NCBI RefSeq assembly: GCF_947623445.1
Contig: NC_135243.1
Location: 8,248,501-8,312,500, forward strand
Length of the DNA stretch: 64,000 nt
Source of the DNA: Clavelina lepadiformis
Taxonomy: Eukaryota; Chordata; Ascidiacea; Aplousobranchia; Clavelinidae
Direction: 5' to 3'
Each line of letters begins with the position of its first letter. Position 1 is the first letter of the stretch. This document shows positions 10,172 to 21,300 of the stretch, piece after piece. The notes beneath the pieces were generated by a model that saw only the letters and a program-made list of their open reading frames with translations, had not been told where the DNA came from and searched no databases. A program made the translations under genes and the position numbers.

Positions 10172-10971
10172 GGCATCCAGGCAGGATAGCGACTGTCAAA
10201 ACAGCGACTGTCATAATGGCGACTTCATAATAGAGACGTAATCAAGTGAGCGACATTCCAAACAGCGATTGTCTAAATGCCGACCGCATTAAAACAGCGA
10301 CTGTTATGATAGCGACTTAACTAGGCTTTCCATTTTTCCAAATTTTTTTGTTGTTTATCATTGCTTTTTGAAATAGGCTTGAACATTTGCTTAATTGCCT
10401 ATTGATCCATCTTTCGATTCATCGAAGCTTTAAGACGGGAGGAAGCCCTTCAACGGGCAAACCGAACCCAGCTACTACAAGGCAGAGACCTGACTCAGCG
10501 AATGAAAAGATACGTGACAATGAACACACGAATCACTGTTGTACAGCAAAATCGAGGCCAGTATGATCTGCGGCAGTTCCTTCGAGCCCTTGCTCGCAAT
10601 TTAGAAATAAACGTGTCTTGATTTTTATTGCATTTTTATTTTATTTTATTGCTTTTTAAATCATGTGACTATGGATAGTCCAAATAAAATGTTGTTTTAA
10701 AGTCCCTTTTGGTTTCAATCTTTCACTACGCAGTATTTGCCTGTTTCTGCGTGCATACGTGTGTAGAGAGGTGTGGGAGATGGAAGTGCGTGTGCGCGTA
10801 AGCCTTGGATTTAATAAAAGAAGTGAGGTCGCTGTTGTGGCAGTCGCTGTTTTAAATGAATCGCTGTCGTGTAGTCGCTCTATTGACAGTCGCTGTTTTA
10901 AATGAATCGCTGTCGTGTGGTCGCTCTATTGATAGTCGCTGTTCTGACAGTCGCTATTATGAACGCGAGCC
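10172..10971 (+). mobile_element. MULE (Mutator-like) remnant with 9-bp target duplication
   Basis: An 800-bp element bounded by an exact 9-bp direct repeat cacaaattg (10163-10171 and 10972-10980), the duplication size typical of Mutator-like transposons. Long inverted ends (about 10172-10320 and 10820-10971) are built from repeated GCGACTGTC / GACAGTCGC units. Between them lies the 3' end of a transposase frame, about 10410-10621. It reads RFIEALRREEALQRANRTQ, later TQRMKRYVTMNTRITVVQ, and ends FLRALARNLEINVS before TGA, recalling the FLRGIAHNI tail of animal MULE transposases. The catalytic core and zinc finger are gone, so it is an internally deleted copy. Confidence 0.85.
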
Positions 10972-11190
10972 CACAAATTGCATTATGACTTTTGTTCTTG
11001 TGACTTTATTTCCAATTGGTCGATCGCATGCCATTAGTAAATTTTGTAGTCAATCCATATCAAAGAAATGTTGACCACCTCTGTTATACGAAGTAATGTT
11101 TATCTCAACTCAAAGTATAAAGTTGTCAATCAACATTTTAGGCAAATTTATGTATTGTATAAATGTAGGCTTGATAAACTATAAGCAAAT

Positions 11191-13236
11191 ATGCCTGTAA
11201 AGTTTCGAGGTGTCAGTGAATATGCATCCACATATCAGTGGACCCCGTCGTACAGGTCAACTCAGTTCAAACCTACACAGCAGCAAACAATGCCTGAGGC
11301 TGGATTGAGATCTGATCAAATGACAATGCTTGTTGAACCAAATTTTACGAAGAAACGCCAGGTCCCTCATCGCAAGCCAGAAGCCAACCAGTGTCTCGTT
11401 TGGTTTCACGATGATGGCAGTTTTGCATCTTCTGACTCACCAAAGCCTGAAGAGAATGAAGTCTTGAAGAAGACCTATGTTGTCAAAGCAAAGAAATCTT
11501 CTAGCAAAACACGAGCAAATATTGATGTAGATGTTGCAAAAACTGGCACAAATGTTGCTTTGGAGAACAAACAAGTGAAAAGTTTAAATGAAAGCTTCAG
11601 CACATGGGAGAAAACCAACCTGGATAAAGTTAGAATTGATATTGAGCGTAAGAAGAGAGAAGAAGAATTACAAGTTTTGGCAAAACAAAAGAAATCTACA
11701 ACCAAACCATTAACATTTGCAGTGAAGAAGCCGTCACCTAAACCCAGCCCAACAAAAGCTCAAAAACATAAAAATAACAGAACAGTATTGTCAAGTCCAT
11801 CGAAAGAACAGAAACTGACTCCCAAGAAAGAGGTAAAGAAGACTCCTAAGAAAGAGGCAAAGACTGTTCCTTTAAGGTATCGACCTTTACATTATCGAAT
11901 GCATACTGCGCATCAGTCAGAATACCAGCAGATGTTTAGAAAACCAGCCAAGTTTGTGCCGTCATCTCCTCTCATAAATGCACTTGATGTGGTACATGCT
12001 TCTTCTTCAGCCATCCCGCCACACAACAGAAGTCCTAAGATGCGTGCCAAATCTGAATATGCATCTAACTTCAAAAACCAGTCTCCACTGAGCAAATCCC
12101 TCCCTGCGTTTACATCCCCCGCATCACCATCAATGAAGCTGAAAGTGAAAAATCTACCAACCTCCCCTGCTCCACCTCGTTGCTCGCCAAGAAAGCTTCT
12201 CTCGGAATATACAAATCAATTTCCGGAACAAAAGTTCCCGGTGATGGATCATGAAAAAGTTCTCGATCAAGCAGAGCATAATAAAATGAATCGTGATGGT
12301 ACAGGCTTTGATAGGGAGCACATCAATCAACTTGTCTCTCCAAAGAACAAGCTGTGGGACTTATCTTCAGTTACCAGCAGCCATGATCCGTCAGCAGACA
12401 AAGATAATCAAGGGAGTATGATAAGCACTGAACAAAAACATGTTCGAGCATCTGCACAATTCTTAGAGTCAAAATTAAAGAGGAGTAACGCTGGAACATC
12501 AGAAGCAGCCGATATTTCCGATAGTGTCAGAAGCAATGTTGGCTCCGACCACAATGCAGATGAAATTGAAAGCATTGCAACAGTGGAAAGGGATTCATTG
12601 GGTGCACCAAGTGTAGCATCAAGTGAAAGCATAGCAATTGGCATCAAGCCAGTAGCACGAAAATTAGCATGGGACGAAAACGATGAGGAAGATGGAACTG
12701 ATGCTGTAAGTGAATCGGAAACTTTAGTTTCTACAGAACAGTCTTCAACCACTGGTAATAACTTTGAAGGACGACTCCCAACTCCCCAGCTAAAGGAAAT
12801 TGGAGGCGGTTTACGTACTCATCATGATTTAACTACTCCCTGTTCAGGAGGAGCTCTTTTGACTTCACCAACTTCAAGCAAGAGAAAAATTGTGGTGAAA
12901 CCTACTCCAGTTAATTCCCCGCAAACACCGAGCAGGTCCAAAATGAATACAAGAGATGAAAGCATTAAGAATAGGAAATCAGCAGCGGATGAAAAAAGTA
13001 AAACCTCACCCAGTTCTAAGGTATCAAAGAGTGTAGAAATACCACGTCGCATGCAACACACTTTCCATGCACCAATAAGAGGTTCACTACGAGATCAAGA
13101 GTTTCAACCGTGGAGCAGAAATTCCCGACCTGTGATTGCGTTTGATCAGCTCTCTCTTGCTTCGTCTCGGTCCATAGCATCTGCTGAGCAATTATTAGAA
13201 AAGTCACGTGAAAGAAAAGATTTCTGGGCAAAGTAG
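11191..13236 (+). CDS. MDM1: MDM1 nuclear/centriolar microtubule-binding protein
   Basis: MDM1 binds microtubules, sits on centrioles and basal bodies, and restrains centriole duplication in vertebrates. This single uninterrupted frame gives 681 aa, close to the roughly 714 aa of the human protein. The N-terminus MPVKFRGVSEYASTYQW matches the family start, followed by the conserved AGLRSDQ block near residue 38. SEYxxxF repeats, which carry microtubule binding in the family, recur near residues 242 (QSEYQQMF), 287 (KSEYASNF) and 338 (LSEYTNQF). The rest is Lys/Ser/Pro-rich and probably disordered. One coding exon is unusual next to the intron-rich neighbours. An acceptor-like cattttag lies about 48 bases before the ATG. 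Confidence 0.93.
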   Translation: MPVKFRGVSEYASTYQWTPSYRSTQFKPTQQQTMPEAGLRSDQMTMLVEPNFTKKRQVPHRKPEANQCLVWFHDDGSFASSDSPKPEENEVLKKTYVVKAKKSSSKTRANIDVDVAKTGTNVALENKQVKSLNESFSTWEKTNLDKVRIDIERKKREEELQVLAKQKKSTTKPLTFAVKKPSPKPSPTKAQKHKNNRTVLSSPSKEQKLTPKKEVKKTPKKEAKTVPLRYRPLHYRMHTAHQSEYQQMFRKPAKFVPSSPLINALDVVHASSSAIPPHNRSPKMRAKSEYASNFKNQSPLSKSLPAFTSPASPSMKLKVKNLPTSPAPPRCSPRKLLSEYTNQFPEQKFPVMDHEKVLDQAEHNKMNRDGTGFDREHINQLVSPKNKLWDLSSVTSSHDPSADKDNQGSMISTEQKHVRASAQFLESKLKRSNAGTSEAADISDSVRSNVGSDHNADEIESIATVERDSLGAPSVASSESIAIGIKPVARKLAWDENDEEDGTDAVSESETLVSTEQSSTTGNNFEGRLPTPQLKEIGGGLRTHHDLTTPCSGGALLTSPTSSKRKIVVKPTPVNSPQTPSRSKMNTRDESIKNRKSAADEKSKTSPSSKVSKSVEIPRRMQHTFHAPIRGSLRDQEFQPWSRNSRPVIAFDQLSLASSRSIASAEQLLEKSRERKDFWAK

Positions 13237-14561
13237 AACTGCACTTTTTAGTTGGTAGCTGTGTACATACATTTCTTGAAATATCATGCACCTGTATTTT
13301 TTTATCGCTTGGTGAAAGTTATATGGCATGTTTGTAGAACCGCTTGGTGAAAAACACAGACACAAATGAATTATATATCTTGCTTCAAATCCCATGAAAT
13401 TACCTGATGTGTTTTGTGAAATTTAAATTAATGGTTTTTCTGTCTTTTATTTGGAAAGTTTTTTCTTTGATGACTGTGAAAATTTGTGTACCAAACTCTA
13501 TTACTGTATTCATATCACTGTAAATGTTGTTCCTTAGTTTTTAGAAATATAGGGTTTTGGAATTTTGTACTACATTGTGTAAATAAGTGTAGGCTAATGT
13601 GTAAATGTTGTTTTTTGTTGTTCAGTTAGCTTTGCCTACCAGTATATTGATAAAGCTAACAAACAGCATGTTAATAGTAATAGTGGTGAGTAGTTTTAGT
13701 TGGCAATGTGCCAATATTAAAATAATTCATTATACAAGAAAGCCGTCATTTATGGGTCTGCCGCCCATACTCGGCAGTCTGTGACATACTCAGAGATTGT
13801 GCTTCGATTGTCTGGTGAATACCTTTAAATACGTTCAGCTTTTAAGCTGTGAAGTTGCAATGCGATCATAAAAAGGATACATCCTGGTTTATATTGATTC
13901 ATTTCACTATGACTACCATCAGATTGTCTTTTCTTTTAATTATGACAATCCCCATATTTTGAAATTTAGGTTTTGAAGTCGGGCAAACCCAAATATTTTC
14001 AAAGCTTGACGCCTATGCATGAAAGATCAGCTGTCTTAATGTTAATGCAAACATAACTTGAAGATTTTAAATTTGACATTATATATAGCTATTTAATGTA
14101 ATGTATTATTGTATTATCATCAAACATTGGTTTTGTAATGGAAAAGTTCTTGTGTTATTATCAGTAATTGCTTTTGCTTGACTTCATGTATGTCTACTCT
14201 ATAAAGTCAATCAGGGAGACAAAATTATTGTGATTACTTGCTATATAATTGTGTGTTTTTTTGGCTTTGTGAAATTTTAAGGTATTTAAATACCCATTGT
14301 TTTAATTTGTATATATGTGTGCTATAAATTATGATTATGATACTGTATATTTTAGAGTTGACATCCTATATTGTGCAGCTTTCATATTTGTATTAGGTTT
14401 TATATTCTAAATTTTTTATATTTGAATTTATTTCACCAAAATGTTTTAATTTGCTACTTTAGGCATCAACAAAGGTTAAGACAATTTAGGAAATTATTTT
14501 GCATTTGCAAAGAAGTTAAATAGGTATAAATCTGATAATACACATTTACTGAAAATCAGAA
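13237..14561. other. MDM1 3' UTR and spacer before TAF13
   Basis: AT-rich and non-coding in all frames. ATTAAA-type polyadenylation candidates occur near 13717. An acceptor-like tttgctactttag ends at about 14462, 100 bases before the TAF13 ATG, and could end a 5'-UTR intron or receive a spliced leader. Nothing else recognised. Confidence 0.5.
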
Positions 14562-14921
14562 ATGTCGGATGATACTGGTGGCTATTCTGGTGAAAGTACT
14601 CCTTCTAGGGTACAATCATCAACAGACGACAAAAAGAAACGTTTGTTTTTTAAAGAAATCCGATGCATGATGTATGGCTTTGGCGACGACCAAAACCCAT
14701 ACACAGAATCCGTAGAACTCCTGGAAGAACTTGTCATTGAATTTATCACCGAGATCGCCCACAAAGCTTCCCAAAATGGACGCCAGGGAAGAGTGCAGGT
14801 GGAAGATATTGTTTATCTGGTGCAAAAGGACCCACCGAAATATGCCAGAGTAAAAGATTTATTGACAATGAATGAAGAACTTAAAAAGGCCCGAAGAGCA
14901 TTTGATGAAGCCAAGTTTTAA
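14562..14921 (+). CDS. TAF13: TFIID subunit TAF13
   Basis: TAF13 is a histone-fold subunit of the general transcription factor TFIID and pairs with TAF11. The frame gives 119 aa (human 124 aa) in one exon. The core KKRLFFKEIRCMMYGFGDDQ, NPYTESVELLEELVIEFITE, GRQGRVQVEDIVYLVQKDP and KYARVKDLLTMNEELKKARR is nearly collinear with the human protein, so identification is secure. The histone fold covers about residues 25-115. The acidic N-terminus is short and divergent. It is transcribed in the same direction as MDM1 and DNAAF5, with only about 460 bases to the next start codon. Confidence 0.98.
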   Translation: MSDDTGGYSGESTPSRVQSSTDDKKKRLFFKEIRCMMYGFGDDQNPYTESVELLEELVIEFITEIAHKASQNGRQGRVQVEDIVYLVQKDPPKYARVKDLLTMNEELKKARRAFDEAKF

Positions 14922-15379
14922 CACATGCATACCACCTCCTAAAAATATGCCATTCTATGCTTTTGTACATACTGTCATTTATGGGTCAAGTAAATGACAA
15001 TCAAGGAGACCCACAGGAAAATGTGATTGCTTTTGAAATTAAAGCTATTTGATTATCTTGTTGTCAGAAATTCTACTACTTGCCTCTTGTGCAAATTAGC
15101 AGTGCGCATATAAATTATTATCAACTGGTATATTCTGCTTTTAAATTAGAAATATAAATGCTTTCACACTTTCAACGCTTTTGAGAATTGTACTCTTACT
15201 GATTGTGAAAACTGAAAAGTAGTTTTTTCACTGTGGTATTTGCAAACACATATAATTTGCCTACTTGCATTTTATCAGTTGTTGAGTCGTTTGGCTATGT
15301 ACGTATTCATTAACTGCCAATGTGTATTAAAATGCCTTCTTTTTATGTAGGTAACACTTAGCCTCAGCACATCCTCAAA
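14922..15379. other. TAF13 3' UTR and DNAAF5 upstream spacer
   Basis: Contains an ATTAAA at about 15037 as the likely TAF13 polyadenylation signal. A strong acceptor-like ctttttatgtag ends at about 15351, about 28 bases before the DNAAF5 ATG. No coding was seen. Confidence 0.5.
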
Positions 15380-18300
15380 ATGTCTGGGGATGCTGCCTTA
15401 AGTAATGGCGTTGAAACAACAGATTCAATACGCAAGCAGATACAGCGTCATGTGAATTGCTTATCCGATGATGGAAAAATTACCCGCAAAAGGGGCTTAA
15501 TTGACCTGCGAAAGGAAACAATTGCTCGTCGTCTTGGAGGAACTCTGCTTCAGGAAATTGCGCCGGAAGTTTTAAAACCTACCCTAAAGTGTTTATCAGA
15601 CCCCTCGGAAAAGAACCGGGAGTTATCTGCTGCCTTTATCACAGATTATGTTTCGGTTCTTCCTTCACCAGAACAGGTGTTACCCTACATTCTTCCAACA
15701 CTCGTGCAACGATTAGGGCAGGAGGAGATTGTAGAACCGTCAGAAGAACTTCGCCTTCAGATTCTAGATGATATTTTGATGCCCTGCATCGAATTTAGTG
15801 GAAAAGCGATTGTTGGGTATCTCGACGAGCTCATTAATATTTTGAAGAAAACTATACTAGATCCTTACGCTGAGGTCAGGAAATCTAGCTGCAAGATTTC
15901 CAGCAAAGTTGCCCGCACTATACCTGAACACTTTCATCTACAGTCGGAGTCGTTGATAAAACCTCTGATGCTTTCGATAACCCATCAGCACTCTAAGGTT
16001 AACTTTTAGTTTGTTATTTAATAATGTGAAGTTCTTTTTTTCATATCACAATGTCAAACTTAACAAATACTAATATAGTCAGCCTCGTTAATCTGGACCA
16101 CTTTGTTTTGTCACAGAATGTCAGTTTAGTGAGGTATTCGGGTAATTGGAATCAAAACAAGAATGGGATGAAATTTTTCGTAGTGAATGTCAAGAATGTA
16201 AATGAAAAAGATAAACGACGCTCAAATCTATTGGAGAAGTGTTAGGAGTCCGACTGCTGCTTTCGTCATCTACGACAAACACACAAAAACTTCACAACAA
16301 ATCTTTTTCGCTCTACACTTTACAATCTGATTAATCGGATTCTTTTCTATGATTTGGCACATCTGTTCCAAAACTTCTATGTCAGAGTCGGACAACGGGG
16401 TTACCATATCAAAAAAGTAAAATGCATGGAAAGAAATCCATTCCCTGCAGTTTTGTGTCTGATAGCAGGGAGTCCGGTTGTTTGGGGTTCAGATTAACGA
16501 GGTCTGACTGTAGTATGTAAAACATTAGTTATATCAATGTGTGAAACATTAGGTGCGGGTTGCTGTGATAGAAGCGACGGCTGATGTTGTGCAGTTTGGG
16601 AATGGCAAAAGTGTTGATGATGTTGTGTCCCACCTAGCACAAAGGTTTTTTGATCCGTCTTCTCAGGTATGGGAAAATCACTGTTTTCACTTTTTTGATA
16701 ACATTTTCAAAATCTGCTCTTGGGATCATTTTCCTATTGTGAGGCCGTTATTTCAGTATGAAGCCCACTATGAGCATAGACCACATATTGTTCAACCTAC
16801 CTTTATCAAAAAGTCAACATTTTACTCCTGAGGTGTTCGCTTTAGGTAAACATCTTATGAAAAGCAAGATATAAATACAACCTTCATTGGCAGCTATGTA
16901 GTCTTGCTTGTCTTATTCTATGTTAACAAATTTTAGGTGCGGATGTGCGTTACTCGGATGATTGGAAGATGGTTATTGGAACTACCTGACAGATATTCGT
17001 TCTTCTACAAATTTATTCCTCTAATTTTGACTAGTTTTGATGATGAGATGCCAGACATAAAGTAAGAGAAACGCACCTTTTTAATCGATAATACACAATA
17101 CATCCCGCTTATTATGACCACCTTGGAATCAGACCATTTTTGTTATAACATCTGAATGATCACAATGACCGAAACTGCTACAGTATCACACCTTTTAATC
17201 ACACCAGGATTGATACAGTTAGACTGAAAATGACAAAAAACACCCAATTCATCAATTACTTCATTAACGTTATATAGCAACATGAAAGTGAATGTAGGTA
17301 GATCAAATGAGAGTACACGTGGCACAATGGCCACTGTCAAGTTGCATAACTGACACAAAAGATTGATAAAAAAAAAGCTGAAAAAGTGGTCAGAATATCC
17401 GAAGACTGATCACAGTAATTGGAGAATTTTACATGGCAAAATTCAGGATCATACCAAAATGGTCATATGAAGCGGGTGGTCATATTATCTGTAGTCACAT
17501 TAAGCAGATTCTACTGCATATTTGGAAAAATAGATTATTTTTGTTGATGTACTCTCATTCATTTTGTCAGGTTTGCAATTTTTCCACCAAATAGGTCGCA
17601 GGTTGCAGTTTTTTGCGTTTAACACTTTTCAACGTTACGAATTATAAAGATTCAATCATCTTGTTACACCCTTAGTAAAACAGGAAATTCCCTTTTACAA
17701 GACTTGTTTTTACTTGTTGTACTTGGGCTGGTCTTCACAAGGCGATGTTTGGATTTTTTGCTTGGCAGCACTGCTTTTATTATATTGATATTTATACTTC
17801 GTACTTGCGCAGAACTGAAGCAAGGAGATTGTGGAATGAGGCAGGATTACTTTACGAGCAAGAAAACGAACAAGATTTAAAGGATAAGTTGGATTTTACG
17901 CAGCCTCTGCCACCATTGTATCCAGCAGGGGGTCTGTCATTAACCCAGCATATGTTGGACATCTATATTTTACTCAATCATAACTTATATTTTCAGTGGT
18001 AGCCTACACGGTGCCATTTTTGAATAATTAGATGTCTTATAAGTACATAGCTGCTTAACAGTTCTGTAAACAATAATTGTAAAATTCTGTTTATTTTTGT
18101 TAGTCAAACGGCCTTGTTTGGGATGTCGAGAACTAGTGCAACGTAACCTGAGTAAACTCACCTCTGCAATTATACGCGATCTCGGTGACTGGGTGGCTGA
18201 AACTCGAGTGAAAACATCACAACTTCTGTACGTGCTTCTTCTTCATGCAGAAGATTACACCACACAGCATATGCAGCCTCTTGTGCAAGCCCTTTTAAAA

Positions 18301-21300
18301 GCTTGCACTGATGATCAACCTATGGTTGTGCAAAGTGTAAGTTGTTATTTACCTAGCTATTTGTAATTTTCCTACTGTGATCAAACAATCATTCCCATAT
18401 AGTCACCTATTTCAAGCCATGTCGGCATTTTGTCCAGATGAAACTTACCTGCCTATGTGTCAAATTGCATTTCCCATACCATTATGCTTTTTCTTTGATA
18501 CAAGTTGCCTATGTTGTACTTTAATGATTTATTTGCAATTTCTGGCTATGTTTTTGGTGCTTTGGCTTACAAATACACATTATTATATCTGAAATTGTCT
18601 GTAACCAAAGTTGATTTATTAACCACATTCTTCTATAAATATAGTGTAGTATTTAAGTTGTCTAGGCTGTGGCATTACATGCTGCTTTCTATTGAATTTT
18701 ATGCCATTTTAACTGCACTATAAGGTTAGAAGAATATAGGTTGATTATATCAAAGGACTTTAAGTAAAATGAAGTTGTAATTTTAACCATGAATTATTTT
18801 TACTTACTACCAAAAGACCATTTGTAATCATAACATCTGCCTAGTGTGCATTGATCACATGTATATACACGTTATTGTTGATCTCGTATACTCGGACAAT
18901 TGTATGATATTTATTGGTGATAAATTGATCACACTTTTTGTAGGCCATGAAGTGTGGTAATCTTATCGGTGCGTTTGTCAAGCCTGAAGTATTTTGCAAT
19001 ATTCTTCTGCAGTCTGTTCAACTTCACTATGGTTCGTCGCCACCTTTACAGGTAAAAACTTTTCCCTGTTCACTGATGACTTTTAGCGTGTTTCGAGGGA
19101 ACGAAATAGTCTCTTAAATATTTCTAATGTTTTCTCAAAATTTGTACTTCTGCTGCTATATATAGCAGAAAAATAGCAGTTAGTCTTAAAAATTCACAAC
19201 CTCTTAAATTTTAAAGCGATCTCCAAAGCTAAACCTTAAAAAATCTGCTATTCACTAATAGTTTGTTTCAGTACGATGCTTTTCTAAACTTCGGTTATTT
19301 TTTCCCCTGGCATTTTTCTTATTGTCCCATACGTAGGGTAAAAAGTATATACACTATACTGTTGGCAATAAATAGATTTTACTTTTGTGGAGGCCTGTGG
19401 AAAAAGCACATGAAAATGAAAGTGATTTCATAACTGTAGTAGCACAAAAAGTTAAAAGATAAACGAGCTGACAGTAAGTTAAATTACAAAATAGTTTTTA
19501 CCCCATTTAGCTATACAAATGTGACCAACAACAAGTATAGAGAGTTAGGTGACTTTTGTCGTGTATTTGTATATTTTAGGTGTTGTCTTTTTTAGATTTA
19601 ATTTGTTCATATTTATGCAAACTGTGTTAAAACCCTACAATGCAATCTTGGTAAGAAGTAGACATTGAAATTAACTTAGTTTTCTTTATTAATCAAGGTA
19701 AATATTATAGCCTCATAATTAATCAATTAACTGTATAATCTTTAATTAAATATGAATGAATTTAATTCTTTTGTAAGAATAAAAAATGTTAACTTAACCT
19801 TAAAGTTGCCTACTGCGCTAAGAGATTAATACGGTTTGGCCATCATCCATTTGCATTTACTTACTAAACACAGATATTGTCATCGGCTATACGAGGATGC
19901 AGCGATGAAGTTATTGGTAAATTGTTATCAAATATTCTTTCACTTCTTGCTTCACCAGAAGTGTGCCAAGCATCTGAGAAGGTTGGTAACTAAGTATTTT
20001 TATCTTAGGAAGGGGCAAGTGCTAAAACTAGTTGACCTTAAACCAAAGAATAACTGTCAGTAAGCGAAACAGGACAAAAGCGTTTTCAAAGGTATTTAGT
20101 GGTTGGGCAGTTATTTCCAACAATACAGTATGTTCACTATTTGTGACATATGAGTATTTCATTTGAAATCAATGTGTTTGACACTGGTATTTGGTTCAAG
20201 TACAAATAGAAAGTTTCGTGCAGGCAACTAGAAACGTGTAGTTTATACGTACTTCAGTGCAAGACAGGAATATTATGCATTAGCTAGGTTTATCCTAACA
20301 TACAGTTTGCGTATTTATACTGGTGAAGATAGTATGCTAATATGCCAAGCTACTAGTGAATATTGGCTGTTGGTGTTAGCCTATTCCAATAGGTGATTAC
20401 GGTAAATAATGTAAAGACAAGGACGCTTCACTAGTACATGTACTGTCATATGTGACATTTCTGCGTTTAAAGACTACATTACCGGCTACTAATCCCCTGT
20501 AGGCAAGGTCGTTTTCCATCTGGTACACATTAGCTAGCCTATGCAGTGACTGTCATACTTGATTCAAGCGGCAGCTATTACAGGTATTGATTTCGCATTG
20601 TGACTACTACTGTGCTACTTCCATCATGACTAGCGACAACTTTGTGATACATTTGCAGCAATGATTGTTTGAATACTTAAAAGTGAGGGGCAAATCCAAA
20701 AACAAGTTGATCTTAAATGAAAGAACAGTACTCATTGAATATTCTGGTAAAATAGTTTTAATAAATAATTCTAGGTTAAGTAATTACAAGCAAAAGAAAA
20801 TTGCAAAATTGGCCTTAATCGTGACGTTGATGAAGGCTCTTGTGATGTCATAGGTAACCACAGACAACATTCGCAAATTCATAAATCCAGCAATACCTAC
20901 TGTATATTATGCAAGCAACTTGATATATTATTATACAAGCAACTTGACCAGTCTATGATATAACAATAGCCCTGTTCTACATCACAATGAAAGCCAAAAA
21001 CTGAGATTTTTGTGATTTTCTTTTGCTGATAACTAACTACCTAATCTCTAATTATTTTACCAGAATGTTCAGTTAATAGTGTTCTTTCACATAAGATGAA
21101 CTTGTTTTTGGGCTTGCCCCTCACTTTAATATTATTGAAAAATTCTTTCCCTGGTACACTTGTTGACAACTCTAGTTTGGTGTAAGGCTAACTTGTCTTA
21201 GAACTTGACCGTCACATTCATGAAATGCCAGATTAAAATTAGGTTGTGAATAATGTGGCCATAAAACCTTTTTACCTTATAAGGTAGGTATAAGAACGGA

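Noticed and set aside
9834-10214. 126-codon minus-strand open frame
   Set aside because: It runs through the ends of an hAT-type MITE and a MULE inverted repeat, so it is a by-product of repeats.
16051-16245. 64-codon frame in DNAAF5 intron 1
   Set aside because: It lies inside a pogo-like MITE and does not resemble a transposase.
20665-20853. 62-codon Lys-rich frame in DNAAF5 intron 7
   Set aside because: It covers the left arm of the foldback element; its composition follows the AT-rich arm.
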